From positions 12,895,569 to 12,959,568 of the forward strand of contig CM064690.1 of NCBI GenBank assembly GCA_032717465.1: 64,000 bases of DNA. The letters are read 5' to 3'. The notes below the pieces were generated by a model, which did not search any database, was not told the DNA's origin, and saw only the letters and a program-made list of their open reading frames with translations. Origin of the DNA: Coenobita brevimanus. Its lineage: Eukaryota > Arthropoda > Malacostraca > Decapoda > Coenobitidae. The position numbers and the translations under genes were made by a program. Positions 20,667-34,839 of the stretch are shown in pieces (the stretch's first letter is position 1; each line of letters starts with the position of its first letter).

Positions 20667-23600
20667 TTACTCTAAAACAATCTGTCTAAAGTCTAGATAA
20701 GCAATCTGCAATAACATTTTCTTTCCTAGTGTTGCAAAACATGAGATCTCCCTAGCACGTTCAGTCATAGGTACTTGCCAGTATCCCTTTAACAAATCAA
20801 ACTTACTTATGTACCTAGCCTTTCTGACCTTGTCTATGCAATCTTCCACGCGAGGGAGAGGGTAAGTGTCTGTTTTGGTGATCTGATTAACACGTCTGTA
20901 GTCGATGCAAAACCCCTGTGACCCACCCGGCCTAGGGACCAGAGTGACAGGAGAACTCCACTCGCTCTGACAGGGCTCAATCATCTTCTGGTCCAACAGG
21001 TAGCCAAGCTCCTGCTGGATAAGAGGAACTTTCACTGGGTTCACACGGTAAGGAGGCAATTTAATTGGCTTTGTGTCTCCAACATCGACATCATGCATCA
21101 ACACAGTGGTTCTTCCTGGAGTGGCACGGAACACTCGCGGGTACTCCTGCAGTAATGCCGAAAACTCCTGCCTTTCCTCGGGAGGTAGATGAGAAAGCTT
21201 AGTCTGGAGATCATTCATGATATCAGGATTCTTCCCCAAACTATCACTCAGGCTCATACTGCATGGGAGAGCTTCACTTGCAGACTCTGGTGGAACAGCT
21301 ACAGTGCAGACTGGATTATTTTCGTCCCGCCTGTGATATAACTTTAGCATGTTGATGTGACATAGTTGCTTGCTCATTCTACGATCTGGTGTGGCGATGA
21401 CATAGTTGACATCACTGAGTTTCTTCTCCACGAAATAAGGACCACTAAACTTGGCTTGAAGAGGTTGCCCATGAACCGGTAGCAGAATCAAAACCTGATC
21501 TCCTGGCTGAAAGTGGCGTAACCTGGACTTCTTATCATACCAAGTCTTCATCTTCTGAGCAGCTCCTAAATTCTCTCTCGCCAGCTGTAAAGCAGTGGAC
21601 AGCCGTTCTTTGAACTTCATCACATACTCCAGCAGGTTGACGTCATCTTCCTCCGACAGCCAGCATTCCTTGAGTAGCTTAAGGGGTCCTCTTACTTCAT
21701 GGCCAAACAGTAGTTCAAAAGGTGAGAAGCCCAGTGATTCATTTGGAGAATCTCTTGCGGCAAACACAACGAATGGAAGACCTTTATCCCAGTCTTTCTG
21801 ATGTTCCAAACAGTATTTCTTGAGCATCGATTTGAGTGTTTGATGATATCTCTCCAACGCTCCTTGGGTCTGGGGATGGTAAGCTGAAGACGTGATCTGG
21901 GTGATGCCCAACTCTTTCAGAGACTGCTTGATAACATTCGACATGAAATTACTTCCCCGGTCTGACTGTACCTCCTTGGGCAGACCAAACTTTGTGAAGA
22001 ACCCTAGCATTTCCTTAACCACGTTCTTTGCTTAGATATTTCTAAGTGGAATGGCTTCAGGATAACGAGTAGCCATATCAATCAGGGTCAACACATAAGA
22101 AAATCCTGAAGAAGTCTTAGGAAGATGGCCCACAATATCCACCAACACACGGGTGAATGGCGCCTCAAAAGGAGGAATGGGAACTAGAGGTGCAACCTTT
22201 TCGGTCTGATTACACTTCCCCACAACTTGACAGGTGTGACAAGACTTACAATACCAGGAAACATCCCTGAAGATACCTGGCCAGTAGAAGTGTTTCAAAA
22301 TGCGTGCCACAGTCTTCCTCACTCCAAGGTGTCCTGCCAAACTGGAATCATGAGCCACTCTAATGATATCCTGCCTACAAACACCAGGGATGACAACTTG
22401 ATGTACAACCTCCCATTCACAGTCGGCTGATGCTGTTGGGGGTCTCCACTTCCTCATAAGTACTCCTGACTTTACATAATAACAAGTAGAAGCACCAGCT
22501 GACTCTTCCTCACTACAAGCAGAGTTAGCTAGACCTTTCAACTCAGGGTCAGCAACCTGCAACTCAACCAACTCTTGACGAGACAAATTATCAACACTAC
22601 GGGGTACTGCCTCATCTGGTGAGTGGTCCAAATTAGCAAGAAAAGTGTCAGCTAGGATAACATCATCATCATCATTATCCTCTAAATCACCAGTAACTTT
22701 AGACTTAGCCCTAGTGACAGCACATGCAGGGAACACATCAGGGACATCACAATCCTGGGACGCAGCCACTGGCTCACTAGACAACTGAGGAGCTGGACAC
22801 ACTTGACTTCCACCAATATCATTTCCAAGTAAGAAAGTTACACCTGACATTGGGAGTGTCTCAACCAACCCAACCATAACGGAACCATTAACAAAACCAG
22901 ACTCTAAATTCACTCTGCACAGAGGGACAGAGAAGTAATTATTCCCTACACCTTGGAAGATTACAGTTTCATCAGAGGAATTAACATTAGAGCCTAGAAC
23001 ACTGGTCAGCATAAGGGATTGGCAAGCACCTGTATCACGATATATCTGAACTGATTTCCTGTCATTACTGTCCAGAGGACTGACAAAACCATCAGACAGG
23101 AAATTAGCACATGAACTCTTGAGAGTGTCACCCACGTTACTGCTCAAAAGAGGAGCTCCATCATGAGAATTTAAGTTACCCCTCAAAGCAGGTTCAGTTA
23201 ACTCAGTTAAAGCATTCTGGGAACTCTCAAGAGTGGACACTAGACCAATTGACTGAATATTTAAAGACTCCTTTTTGTTCACATCACGCTGTCTCCTGAA
23301 ACATTTCTCCGTAGTATGACCAAGCTTACTACAATAAGTACATTTACTTCTCTGAAATCTAGAGGCGAAGCTGGTATTTACTTCCTGAGAAACATCATCT
23401 TTATTCTCTTTCCTGTTACCTGTACTCTGAGTAGAGGCAACGTACTTACTCTCAGCTTTCCCTTTTTCTCTAGAATATCTCTTGTGAGTGAGAACATATT
23501 CATCAGCTAAAACTGCAGCATCAGACAAATTATCTATTCTTTTCTCATCAAGATATAGGCTTACATCTTTATAAATACACCTCTTGAAGTCCTCCAGCAA

Positions 23601-24449
23601 AATCATCTGCTTAAATTTACCAAAATCAGAATCCACATTCTTAGAATTTAACCACTGCTCCAACAAATCTTCTTTGATTTTTGCATACTCAACATGGGAT
23701 TGCTTATCTTGCTTGTAAGTTGTCCTAAATTTTACTCTATAAGCTTCAGGAACAAGCTCATAGGCCTTAAGAATCGAGCTCTTAACTACATCATAATTAT
23801 CACATTGATCCTGAGGCAAAGATGCATAAGTTAATTGAGCTTTACCGGTGAGAACAGTTTGAAGGAGTACTGGCCAATACCTTTTGGGCCAATTAAAACA
23901 TGTAGCTACCCTCTCAAACAACTGAAAATACTTTGTTAAATCAGATTCATTAAAAGGAGGGACAAGTTTAACATTTTTAGCCACATCAAAATCATCAGAG
24001 CTAGATGATCCAGTTCCACCTTGTTTCATGCGATACTCATGGTCTGCCTGAATCCTAGCAAGTTCAATTTGTGCCTGAGCCTGTACCTGTGCCTCTTGAA
24101 TTCGAGCATTTGCCTGAAATTCAGCCTCCTTAACACAAGCCTCCTTAGCCTGAGACTCAGCCTCCTTAGCACGTGCTTGAAATTCAGCTTCCTTCACACG
24201 AGCCTCCTGCAGGGCTAGCTATAACTTAGCTATTTCAATCTGCGTTTGCTCATTTGGAGGAGTTACATTAAACAAGCTTTCATTAATCATGTCAACAATT
24301 TGATCTTTAGAATGATGAGAGCGAACAGCAATTCCCAATTGTTGAGCAACAAGCTTAAGTTCATTCTTTATTCTGTTTTCTACATCACACACTGTTTGCA
24401 CATTTAACAAAAAATCTTTGGCTTCATCAAGTGTAGTAATAGTAGCCAT
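20667..24449 (-). pseudogene. Gag-Pol of the Gmr1-like element (gag, protease, integrase, truncated RT)
   Basis: One continuous frame from ATG at 24449 (MATITTLDEAKDF) to the stop at 20667, about 1,260 codons, interrupted only by TAG at 24219-24221 and TAA at 22032-22034. Order: a helical KEAEFQA-type repeat region, a gag body, CCHC knuckle CTYCSKLGHTTEKC (about 23320), protease RDTGACQS (about 23020), integrase zinc finger (HDSSLAGHLG ... CKSCHTCQ), integrase core Asp (LVDIVG), the TAA stop, second Asp (VQSDRGSNF), Glu (ALERYHQTLK), a chromatin-end-like region, then RT fingers (WSSPVTLVPRPGG, FCIDYRRVN, FDLLKGYWQVP). The RT stops at ISCFAT, before the YxDD box. The next bases, in another frame, read KENVIADCLSRL and stop, as at the end of a Gypsy RNase H region. 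So the palm, thumb and RNase H were deleted. Confidence 0.92.
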
Positions 24450-24509
24450 CATGAATAAATCACAATCACAAAATATCAAACAATATCCTTATGATAATAT
24501 CCTGAATAT

Positions 24510-24527
24510 CCTGATATGAGGTCGCCA
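24510..24527 (-). promoter_or_regulatory. Candidate primer binding site
   Basis: Read on the minus strand, TGGCGACCTCATATCAGG begins six bases inside the 5' LTR. The leading TGG would pair with a tRNA CCA end. I cannot name the tRNA with confidence. Confidence 0.55.
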
Positions 24528-24533
24528 AATTTA

Positions 24534-26350
<1,817 letters not shown>

Positions 26351-26581
26351 TGCTCCTGGTTTACTACTAATATACCTCAACCAAAATGCATTAGTAAAAC
26401 ACTCAGAGGTGATTTCTTGTATTTTCAATAAATAACTTTTTACTCCTTCTCTTCGTGTTTTAGTAATTATATTTGGTAGAATGGTGTAGTATAAACCTGG
26501 AGCAGATGTCAGCCGTCAGGAACGTTGAAAGGATATGGAAGAATGTCATAAATTCAGAGGCTACTACATATAAATGTCACT

Positions 26582-26683
<102 letters not shown>

Positions 26684-27055
26684 TAATGGGTGGAGTTCGC
26701 AAAACCTCTTTCTCAAAATAAACCCTAAGTGATTGTATGCTTTCATAATGCTTGTGCAGTTGAATATATCAGAAAATAATAAGGAAAGAGACAAATCTAA
26801 TCACATGTACAATTACATGGAAAATTTAGAAATAATAATTTCCGTAGAGTGAACTCAAGCAACCATCTATGAACATAAGATATACAATTTTAAGTAAAAC
26901 GAACATATATTTATATTAGGTTTGCGGAAAGGATGGCATATATTTACTTAAGGAATTAGGGTGCTATTCACTGGTGGATCAGCTGAATGGCTAACAAAAC
27001 TACCTTCTCATTCATCCTGCAACCACTCTACCAATTGACAGGGATACCTCAACTG

Positions 27056-27127
<72 letters not shown>
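27056..27127. repeat. (CT)n microsatellite
   Basis: About 36 CT units; poly-Ser/Leu and poly-Arg/Glu frames across it are artefacts. Confidence 0.97.
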
Positions 27128-27130
<3 letters not shown>

Positions 27131-27264
27131 TCCCTTGATAAAGCCAAAGCGTGTGTACTCGAAATGGGGTGAGGAGGAAGACGGGTCATAATAATCTGTT
27201 CAGACTCCCAAGACCACACAACGACCAGATACGGGTTTATGAGAGAGACAGTGGGGAGGGAATC

Positions 27265-27266
<2 letters not shown>

Positions 27267-27324
<58 letters not shown>
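27267..27324. repeat. (GT)n microsatellite
   Basis: 29 GT units. Confidence 0.97.
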
Positions 27325-27326
<2 letters not shown>

Positions 27327-27417
27327 TATGCCTGTAATAGGATCCAGACCGCAGTAGTCGTAAATGATTTTCACTCATACACTTCGTTACTGCACATTAT
27401 TTTAGAATATTAGTAAA

Positions 27418-28756
27418 ATGCGTGACTTAAAGAACAGTGCCCCCGAAATATACCATAGTGCCCCCGACAACGGGGCAAGCCAGATACAGCCCAGTATGCC
27501 CGGGAATGTACCGACACCCCCACACGGACCCCACGGGGTAGCCGCCACCAGTCGGAACAACTCCCAGCAACAGCGACATATGTCAGCCCGGGCCATGCGC
27601 CCCTATGTCACGCAGCCACCACGCCGTCGCCGTCGTAGGAGAAGGACACTACCTTCACGGAACGGGATTGTTGAGCCAGCAAGGGGTGGAGTTGTCATAG
27701 ACACTCCAGACGGCGCCCCTCTTCGTGAGACGGCCTATTGTCGCTCCGAAAGTGCTCCGGTAGAGACGGCCTATTGCCGCTTCCGCCCTCGTGAGACAGC
27801 CTATTGTCGCTCCGAAAGTTTCGGTAGAGATGGCCTATTGTCGCTCCCCTCCTCGTGAGACGGCCTATTGTCGCTCCAAAAGTGTCCCGGTAGAGACGAC
27901 CTATTGTTGCTCCCCTCCTCGTGAGACGGCCTATTGTCGCTCCAAAAGTGTCCCGGTAGAGACGACCTATTGTTGCTCCCCTCCTCGTGAGACGACCTAT
28001 TGTCGCTCTGAAGGTGCCCTGGTAGAGACGGCCTATTGTCACTCCCCCCCTCATGAGACGGCCTATTGTCGCTCCGAGGGTGCCCTGGTAGAGACGGCCT
28101 ATTGTCGCTCCGAGGGTGCCCTGGTAGAGACGGCCTATTGTCGCTCCGAGGGTGCCCTGGTAGAGACGGCCTATTGTCGCTCCGAGGGTGCCCTGGTAGA
28201 GACGGCCTATTGTCGCTCCCGCCCTCGTGAGACGGCCCACTGTCGCTCCGAAGGTGCACAGAAGGAGGCAAGGAGCGAGACGTCACCCCGGCAGGTGACA
28301 AGAGCCCAGGCCTCCCATCCCAGAGTGGCCCAGACAGGCCTCACAGCCTCCCCTCGCCTCCGCTCCCTACGTCTGGCTCTAGAGCAGACGCACCTGACGG
28401 GCCCCAGTGTAAATCGATGCCGCAGCCCTCCCCTGTCGGCGCCCCTAGACGCTGGAGACCGCAGTTCGCAGTCTTTCCCGATTCTCCCCAGGACACCCTG
28501 GCGCGATCTCCATACGCCCCTACGACGACGTGAGGCTCCCACTTCCGGCCGAGACTTACAACAGAGGTTCCTGGAGCTATTCGGCCCCAGTCCCGAGGGC
28601 CATACTCCTGAGCCCAGTCTGGGAGCCACGGGTAGCCCAGGACGTGAGAGGACGCCCTTACGAGTTGTCCCGTGCCCTCTTGGTATGCCTCCCCTTGGCG
28701 GTGCCCCTAGCCCGGCAGGATTGCCGACGGCATGTTCCCGCCTATCCCCACGATGA
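27418..28756 (+). CDS. Hypothetical repeat protein (ETAYCRS repeats), one frameshift; not recognised
   Basis: I do not recognise it. A frame opens at ATG 27418 (MRDLKNSAPEIYHSAPDN), passes a Pro/Gln/Ser-rich part and an eight-Arg run (27625-27655), then enters 10-12-residue repeats of the type ETAYCRSEGALV or ETAYCRSPPR. A 2-nt deletion in the third unit ends this frame at 27858. The repeats continue in the frame of 27791-28756, followed by a Pro/Arg/Ser-rich tail (about 160 residues). GC content is far above the neighbours. The minus strand is also open across the repeat, because unit lengths are multiples of three. It could be a gag-like protein of an LTR element (see 29428-29575), or a chance frame in a minisatellite. 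No membrane segment or known domain. Confidence 0.3.
27726..28255. repeat. 36/30-bp minisatellite, about 16 units
   Basis: Units begin GAGACGGCCTATTGTCGCTC and alternate 36-bp (ending GAGGGTGCCCTGGTA) and shorter variants (ending with CCTCGT). The last four full 36-bp units (28054-28200) are almost identical, a sign of recent expansion; the left units are more varied. Confidence 0.95.
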
Positions 28757-28769
28757 ATACGTGTGATGT

Positions 28770-29427
28770 TAGTGCAAGTGATTTAGGTTAAGTGTGATTT
28801 CCCCTAGTATAGTATTGTGCAGTGACTTAATATAGTGAATATCGGGGCACGTAAGATCACAGTGAGAGAATAAAGGACGTGTGGAACAAGATCTGATGAA
28901 CTATATTTATGAGTGACATCCCTTATATCCAATTAGTAAGCCTGTGCTGCCTGGAGATTCCTCCGTAGTGACATACCCCTACTACTGTGAGTCCGAAAGA
29001 AATATTACGAGAGAGTATTAGTGATATTCTCCCACTCACGCTGCCCGTAAATCTTGTACGACACTTTCTCGTCCTAGTATCTAGAGTAAGTGTATATGAA
29101 GAATAAAATCAATTACCAAAGTCCCTTTGCTAGTGGAAAACGTGTAGTCCTCATTGTTAATATTTGCCTCTCTCCAATATTACCATAACTCCCTCCTAGC
29201 CGCCACAAGTCACTTCCCGCACCCTCCCCCTTTTTCCCCCCTTGTGAGACTCGCCCCCCGCGCCTCCCGCGCGCGCCTATATTCACTGTACCCTGAATAC
29301 ACTAGGATTGATTGTGTTGGCATTAATGTCAGATAAGCAAGTATCCTGCGAGATACCCATGTCCTAGATAAGGTTTTATATTGCTATATATTGTGCTGTA
29401 ATATCTGCTGATTTGTCCTGTGTCTGA
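28770..29427. other. Probable retroelement untranslated region, unclassified
   Basis: GTGA/AGTG-rich sequence after the reading frame, then a C-rich patch (29215-29275, including GCGCGCGCC). No frame. It connects the repeat protein to the conserved end block at 29428, so it may be part of one element. Confidence 0.4.
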
Positions 29428-29575
29428 TTGTGGTAATATACGTGTAAAGGTTGTTGCCTAGAGTTTTTGTGTCCTGCCTCTCTTTATTGCACTAAGCTCC
29501 GGTCTCGAAAGAGGACCCCGCTCCACGTTAGGTGTAGTAGGAACGAGAAGTCGAGCCTATTTTCACCTAGCATTA
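29428..29575 (+). repeat. Conserved retroelement end block, copy 1
   Basis: Shares ordered blocks with 58205-58365: ACGTGTAAAG, GAGTTTTT, a TCTCGAA-GAG block, GGA-CGAGA-GTCGA, and the end word CACCTAGCAT. Both copies follow GC-rich Pro-coding sequence. It looks like part of an LTR or a 3' UTR of one family. Confidence 0.65.
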
Positions 29576-29579
29576 CAAT

Positions 29580-31925
29580 TAGTATATTTTTTCCTCGCAT
29601 CCCTCATGTATAAAATAAATTTTCTCTCATGAAAGAAATCGTTTTGCTATTTTCAGAATAAAGTATTCCATTTTCTTTATTCTTGCTACTACCATTTTTA
29701 CTTTAATTTAACTTAGCAAAAGTCTGTTTGAAGAAAAGCCTTACATTTTATAACTCTCCCACTGTTTCTGTTTCCAGTACTATTACTTTACTGCTCTTCC
29801 CATCATACTTAATATTATTTCCCCCACTTCCTTCTGCATTAGTACTCTATAACCATGTTGTGGCTTCATGCTACTTCATTATTCCTTCCTTCTATCACTT
29901 TATATTTGTTAATAAAGGTTTTATCGGACCCCTCCAGTTCGAAGAATTTGTACTAATAATGAATGACATCAACTGGAGATGAGCAAGAATAAATAGTACG
30001 TCGCCCGATTGAAAATGTTAAATCATACGTGGTGATTAATACATAATTCTTTGTTGTCCTTCAGCACAAATGTGCCCCTTGAGTAAACTAAAAATCTTTC
30101 CAATTTAACACGCTTCAAAATAGCATTTCTTTTCTCGACTTCTTAGCTGAAGCAACAGATTAACACCAGATAGTGACAGTAACCACGAAGAATTACTATG
30201 AAAACGAAGCACAGCCGTAATATAGTCTTACTCTCACGAGGAAATACATCGAATAAGCCAGAAAAAAAGGTTGAAAATCAGGACGAAGTAACTGTAAAAA
30301 TAATATAACAGTAGGACTTATTGCAAATTGCTACACTGTATGTTCTATGGGCATTACCGTGCCTTAGGTGTAGCTTATTTTATACACCACAGTAAAATAT
30401 TATGATGGTGAGAAAAAAAAAAAAAAGCATAATGTACATGCTTGGAAGTGGGCAATTTGTTGGTGGAGAAGGAAGTGATTTGGATGCAATTTGATAATAA
30501 CCACCCCTTCCGGGACTAAGGCTTTTTCCTACAGACAGGCATATATACGCCAGTATAATTACCATACTATGGGAAAAATGCGTAACAAACCCCTGGATGA
30601 ATACGAACGATCACTATCTATGCATTATGCAGAATGTGTAGTGAAATCTGCAGTTCGCATACGTGCAAATAATGCTACAACTACAATATCGTACCTTAAC
30701 TGGAAAAAGTTAGTGAGTGAAGAAGCAAAACATATTATAATTGGAGGGAAGTTTCAGTTGATGTAAATTAGGTCCATGTTTTATGACATGAGAAGCTATG
30801 TATCACTTCGTCCAAGACGATTTACTTATTTGTATTGTTTTAATATCGACACAGTTTTTATCAGTAACATGCAAGAGAAGAGAATATTATAGTAAGATAT
30901 TATGTGCAGACTAAATTGCTACGGAAGAGGTGTTACGAAATTACCATTATCAATAGCATTTGGAATGCACTACCTAGATCGGTGAAAGGGTACAAATCGT
31001 TTCTAAAGTAAAGGATCATATCTTACTTTCCCAGAATCATACGTATCTCATCAGGTATCTTTGAACACAGTGACTCTACAACATGAAGAGGCGCCAAGTG
31101 ATGTTACTGTTGGTGTAGACTCAGGCTTCTCAGAACGTGAACAGAGTGGGCTCTAGGCTGAAGTTACCTTATCCTGCATTCCAAAATCTTCTTAGACAAA
31201 GAGGGAGTTGAGGAATGTTTGTGTAATTAGGAAACTCCACTGCTTGTTGTATTGATGCCACCACGTGAAGGGGTCCCTCTGCAGCACCAGGAATATTAGG
31301 TAATCAAAAGGTAAGTGTCCGAGTAATAAGACCACAGTTCCATAAGCGAAGATATTTGAGCGGAGAATAAGACAACTGATCATATAGAAGTTACAGTCCT
31401 GGTCGTATGAAGAATAGGATCTGAGTAATGTCATCGCGTTGAAGGGAATAAAGGAAAGTAAAGAAATACTATACAGCTGAATATATATAAAAGAAATTGA
31501 GGATGAATATGTTTCTTATTTAAAGTGACTTTAGATATTTCGTAGCACCTCTTCTATAGAGATATATTCTGCACATTGCACTTCCTTGTGTGTGAAAGAA
31601 AAAAAAAAAGACCATGAGGGAGAGGTGCGACGAAGCTATGGCACCCAGCACTGGTCCCTAAGACTGATAACCGTGATAATAGTAATTATGGCAAGTATGG
31701 AAAAATGTAGATAAGGAGTCCTATTCTAATTGGCGTGGAAAATTTCCGAGCACCTCTTATGCAGCGATTATTTTGGCCGCACCCACAGGGGTGGACTACC
31801 ACGGTGCTTGTTCCTGTTTCACTCCTTGACTCACTACATCATTCATTCATTCACTGAGTTACTGTACTTTCGTAAAGAATGGGTCCAAGCCTTATGGGAG
31901 AAGTTTTAGGAAAACAAAACACTGC
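29580..31925. other. No gene recognised; possible old LINE tail at 30440-30535
   Basis: Mostly AT-rich. At 30440-30535, GGATGCAATTTG, then ACCACCCCTTCCGGGACTAAGG resembles the LINE terminal region (GGCGATTTG ... CCACCCC ... GGGAT), but it is strongly diverged. Short frames such as 30491-30766 show no domain. 31250-31300 weakly resembles 8465-8515. Confidence 0.4.
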
Positions 31926-31929
31926 ACAA

Positions 31930-32480
31930 TGGTAGGCTTCTTCCTTGGGCCATGTTTATGGCAAGGCGGGACAGCCCAGAGCCACCTCAGTGGTCCCCGG
32001 GTATGCCACTCCAAACTGTTGGGCACGACCACTTTTTTTACCTAGGAACACGATCTTTTGTACAATGGTGGACATTTGCTTGTACCAGGCCGTCACCCAC
32101 GGAGGGGTGGGGGGGGGGAAGGATGTTCTCGGAAAAAGTCATTATTCTCGGTAAAAAATTTTCACTGAAAACATAAATTTTTGCATATTGATATATATTC
32201 AGCCCAGCCACGTTTTGGAAACAGTGAAACCCCCACGGATCGCCCCACAAAGGGGAGGGGATGGTCATTGTCATGGTTTTTAACCAGGAACACGAAACTT
32301 TGCATACTGGAAGACCTTCACCTCGGCCACTGTTTAGGGGATTGATTGGAGGGGGGGGGGAACGAACCAAGTTTATTGCTTAGGCACAGCAGTAGACTTT
32401 CATCCGGACCAGAGTTTACCGAGGGTCGGAACCCAGTGGTTTGCCCCTCCGCCTCCCGCTTAAATATTTTTTTCCTTTCC
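31930..32480. repeat. Degenerate duplicated G-rich sequence
   Basis: Two related blocks about 245 bp apart: CTAGGAACACGATCTTTTGT near 32041 and CCAGGAACACGAAACTTTGC near 32284, each followed about 60 bp later by a GGGGGGGG run. No gene is seen. Confidence 0.5.
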
Positions 32481-32884
32481 CTCACAATATTGCAGAGGTG
32501 AGTGCGGCTGTCAAAGATGTCCTCTGGGTTGCTCATCTTGCTGCTGGAAAATCCGTTGTATTTTCATTTTATGTTTATAATGTCGCTGTAGCTGAATTAA
32601 TATCACACAAGAGAATATGGAGACGAAATATCAAAGTCACTAAGTAACAGGAGCCAGACAGCTTCCTATCCCACGAAAATACGAGGCAGAGAGAGAGAGA
32701 GAGAGAGAGACGGGAAGGTGGCGGAGGGAGGGGGGGGGGAGTATGAAGGTAAACAGCGGAAAAGAGGCATGAAAGTCCATAAACGGAGAGTTGGGGAACA
32801 TACCTGGGATGTAATGACCATCTTAGAGTTCCCCTCTTAAGTGGCGCAGTAGAGGGACCAAAGTCTTTTTTTTTTTTTGTCTGC

Positions 32885-32885
<1 letters not shown>

Positions 32886-32952
<67 letters not shown>
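32886..32952. repeat. (GT)n microsatellite
   Basis: About 33 GT units. The neighbouring 32690-32740 has a GA run and G-rich sequence. Confidence 0.97.
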
Positions 32953-32954
<2 letters not shown>

Positions 32955-34200
32955 CACTGAAACACTTGTATTTTGGTGAATATTTTGGTCGATCCTTTTC
33001 GCGGCGGGCTGCCAGACAAAGGAAATACTGCTTGGTAAGGTATGTATTCTTAACCCCTATAGTCCGAGTACATATTCTATCTTTATTTTCTTGTCTTTCC
33101 AGGCGATTTATATTATGATGGGGCCATACTCTTGTTAAAGAGGTAATAAGATTATTTGAAAGCCTTAGTAAACGAAGAATCTCTGCTATTCTAAAAATAA
33201 AAATCGAGCTAGTAGGAATAGAATATAACATGTCACCAAACTGAAGGTAATAAGACTTAGAGTGTGAAGCTGTGGGGATGCCTAAGTTTGTGACAGACGT
33301 TTATGCTGCGCCGTTTATGTTAAATTTGATCAACGTGCTCCCCACACCACAAAATGAAGTCAGTATCGACAAAGAGAACTAACATATACTAGATTCTCTT
33401 TTCGTAACATGCTTCTGAAGTTTTAATGAAGAGCTGGGTACTTGCTTTCATCTCTGCAATGCAAGTCTATGATAATATACGATCATTAGAAGTATTCATA
33501 TATGGTTTTTAAAAAAATGTCCAACTGTTGATATTTCCGGGAACACTACACTGATGAAAAGCACGGTAAAATTTTGACTTTTGAATGAAACATCAATGAC
33601 AATCGCTTTATAGTACTTAATATAGGAAATTTCATATAGAGGGTGGTCTGTACATTGCCTGGCCCGTCATATGTGTTGCAGGAACGACTCAGTCTGCTTT
33701 TGTGAGGGCGATGACACTATGGCTACTTCATGATAAGACTCATCAACCCTGCAGTCAATGGAATTAACAAGAAATACACAGTAAAGCATGAGATGGTTTT
33801 AGAAATACAAAATTATACAATGTAAATAATTATAACAATGACTGAGCCGTTAGTACTATACTTGAGAACTGTGCTGCGTAATATATGGAGCCGCCAGAAG
33901 GTTTGTCTCCATGGGTTAGAGCTATCAGCGTAACGAATCAGAAAATATCTCCTCAAAGACAAAAATGCAGCAAGAAACAGATGAAGAAAAGTATCTGTGA
34001 TCAAGGCAGAAGTGCGCCGCAGGTGTGAACAGAGTGACTGGCGGGGAGGAATTGCTCCTTGAAATCCGGGGACTGCCCCTTTGGTTTATTCTAGTGACTT
34101 ATGGACACTTTCACTAAACATTATAAAAGCCTGTCGTAATCAAAGGTATAATTAAAGCTGTGCCTAACTCCTGTAGTTCCCCCAGACCATTATTAGTTGA
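32953..34200. other. No gene recognised
   Basis: AT-rich; only short chance frames, no repeat copies or motifs that I can identify. Confidence 0.5.
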
Positions 34201-34219
34201 ATATATTTGTTTGTATAAC

Positions 34220-34735
34220 GCAGGAATAACATATATATTAGCGCACACAACGCAGGAATAAGATATATTAGCGCACACAACGCAGGAATAAGATATATTA
34301 GCGCACACAACGCAGGAATAAGATATATTAGCGCACACAACGCAGGAATAAGTTGACTGGGCTAATATATGGCCCGGGCCTCCCGAAAGGCGAGGCAATC
34401 TATAACAACAAAGGAATAAGGTATATCAGCGCACACAACGCAGGAATAAGATGTATTAGCGCACACAATGCAGGAATAAGATATCTCAATGCACACAACG
34501 CAGGAATAAGATATATCAGCGCACACATCGCAGGAATAAGATATATCAACGCACACATCGCAGGAATAAGATATATCAACGCACACAATGCAGGAATAAG
34601 GTATATCAACGCACACAATGCAGGAATAAGGTATATCAACGCACACAATGCAGGAATAAGGTATATCAACGCACACAATGCAGGAATAAGATATATCAGC
34701 GCACACAATGCAGGAATAAGGTATATCAACGCACT
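34220..34735. repeat. 30-bp minisatellite, about 15 units in two blocks
   Basis: Units of the form ACGCAGGAATAAGATATATT plus AGCGCACACA. One block is at 34220-34350 and another at 34408-34735, separated by a non-repeat insert with GGCCCGGGCC. Because 30 is divisible by three, several frames stay open on both strands (NAGIRYI-type on plus, CALIYLIPA-type on minus). No start context, splice signal or domain argues for a gene. Confidence 0.95.
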
Positions 34736-34839
34736 GGAATCGATCGACAGCAAGTGCAAGAGAAACAAGTTGTACAAAGCACAACAAACCCCGCCCGACG
34801 GCAGTTATTTTATTTTCCACCGTTTTCAAGATATAGTCC

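Noticed and set aside
27695..28301. Minus-strand frames of 166 and 181 codons over the 36-bp minisatellite
   Set aside because: Open only because unit lengths are multiples of three; they cover little beyond the repeat and have no unique flanking domain.
34220..34735. CRISPR array with 30-bp repeats
   Set aside because: No spacers; the whole unit repeats.
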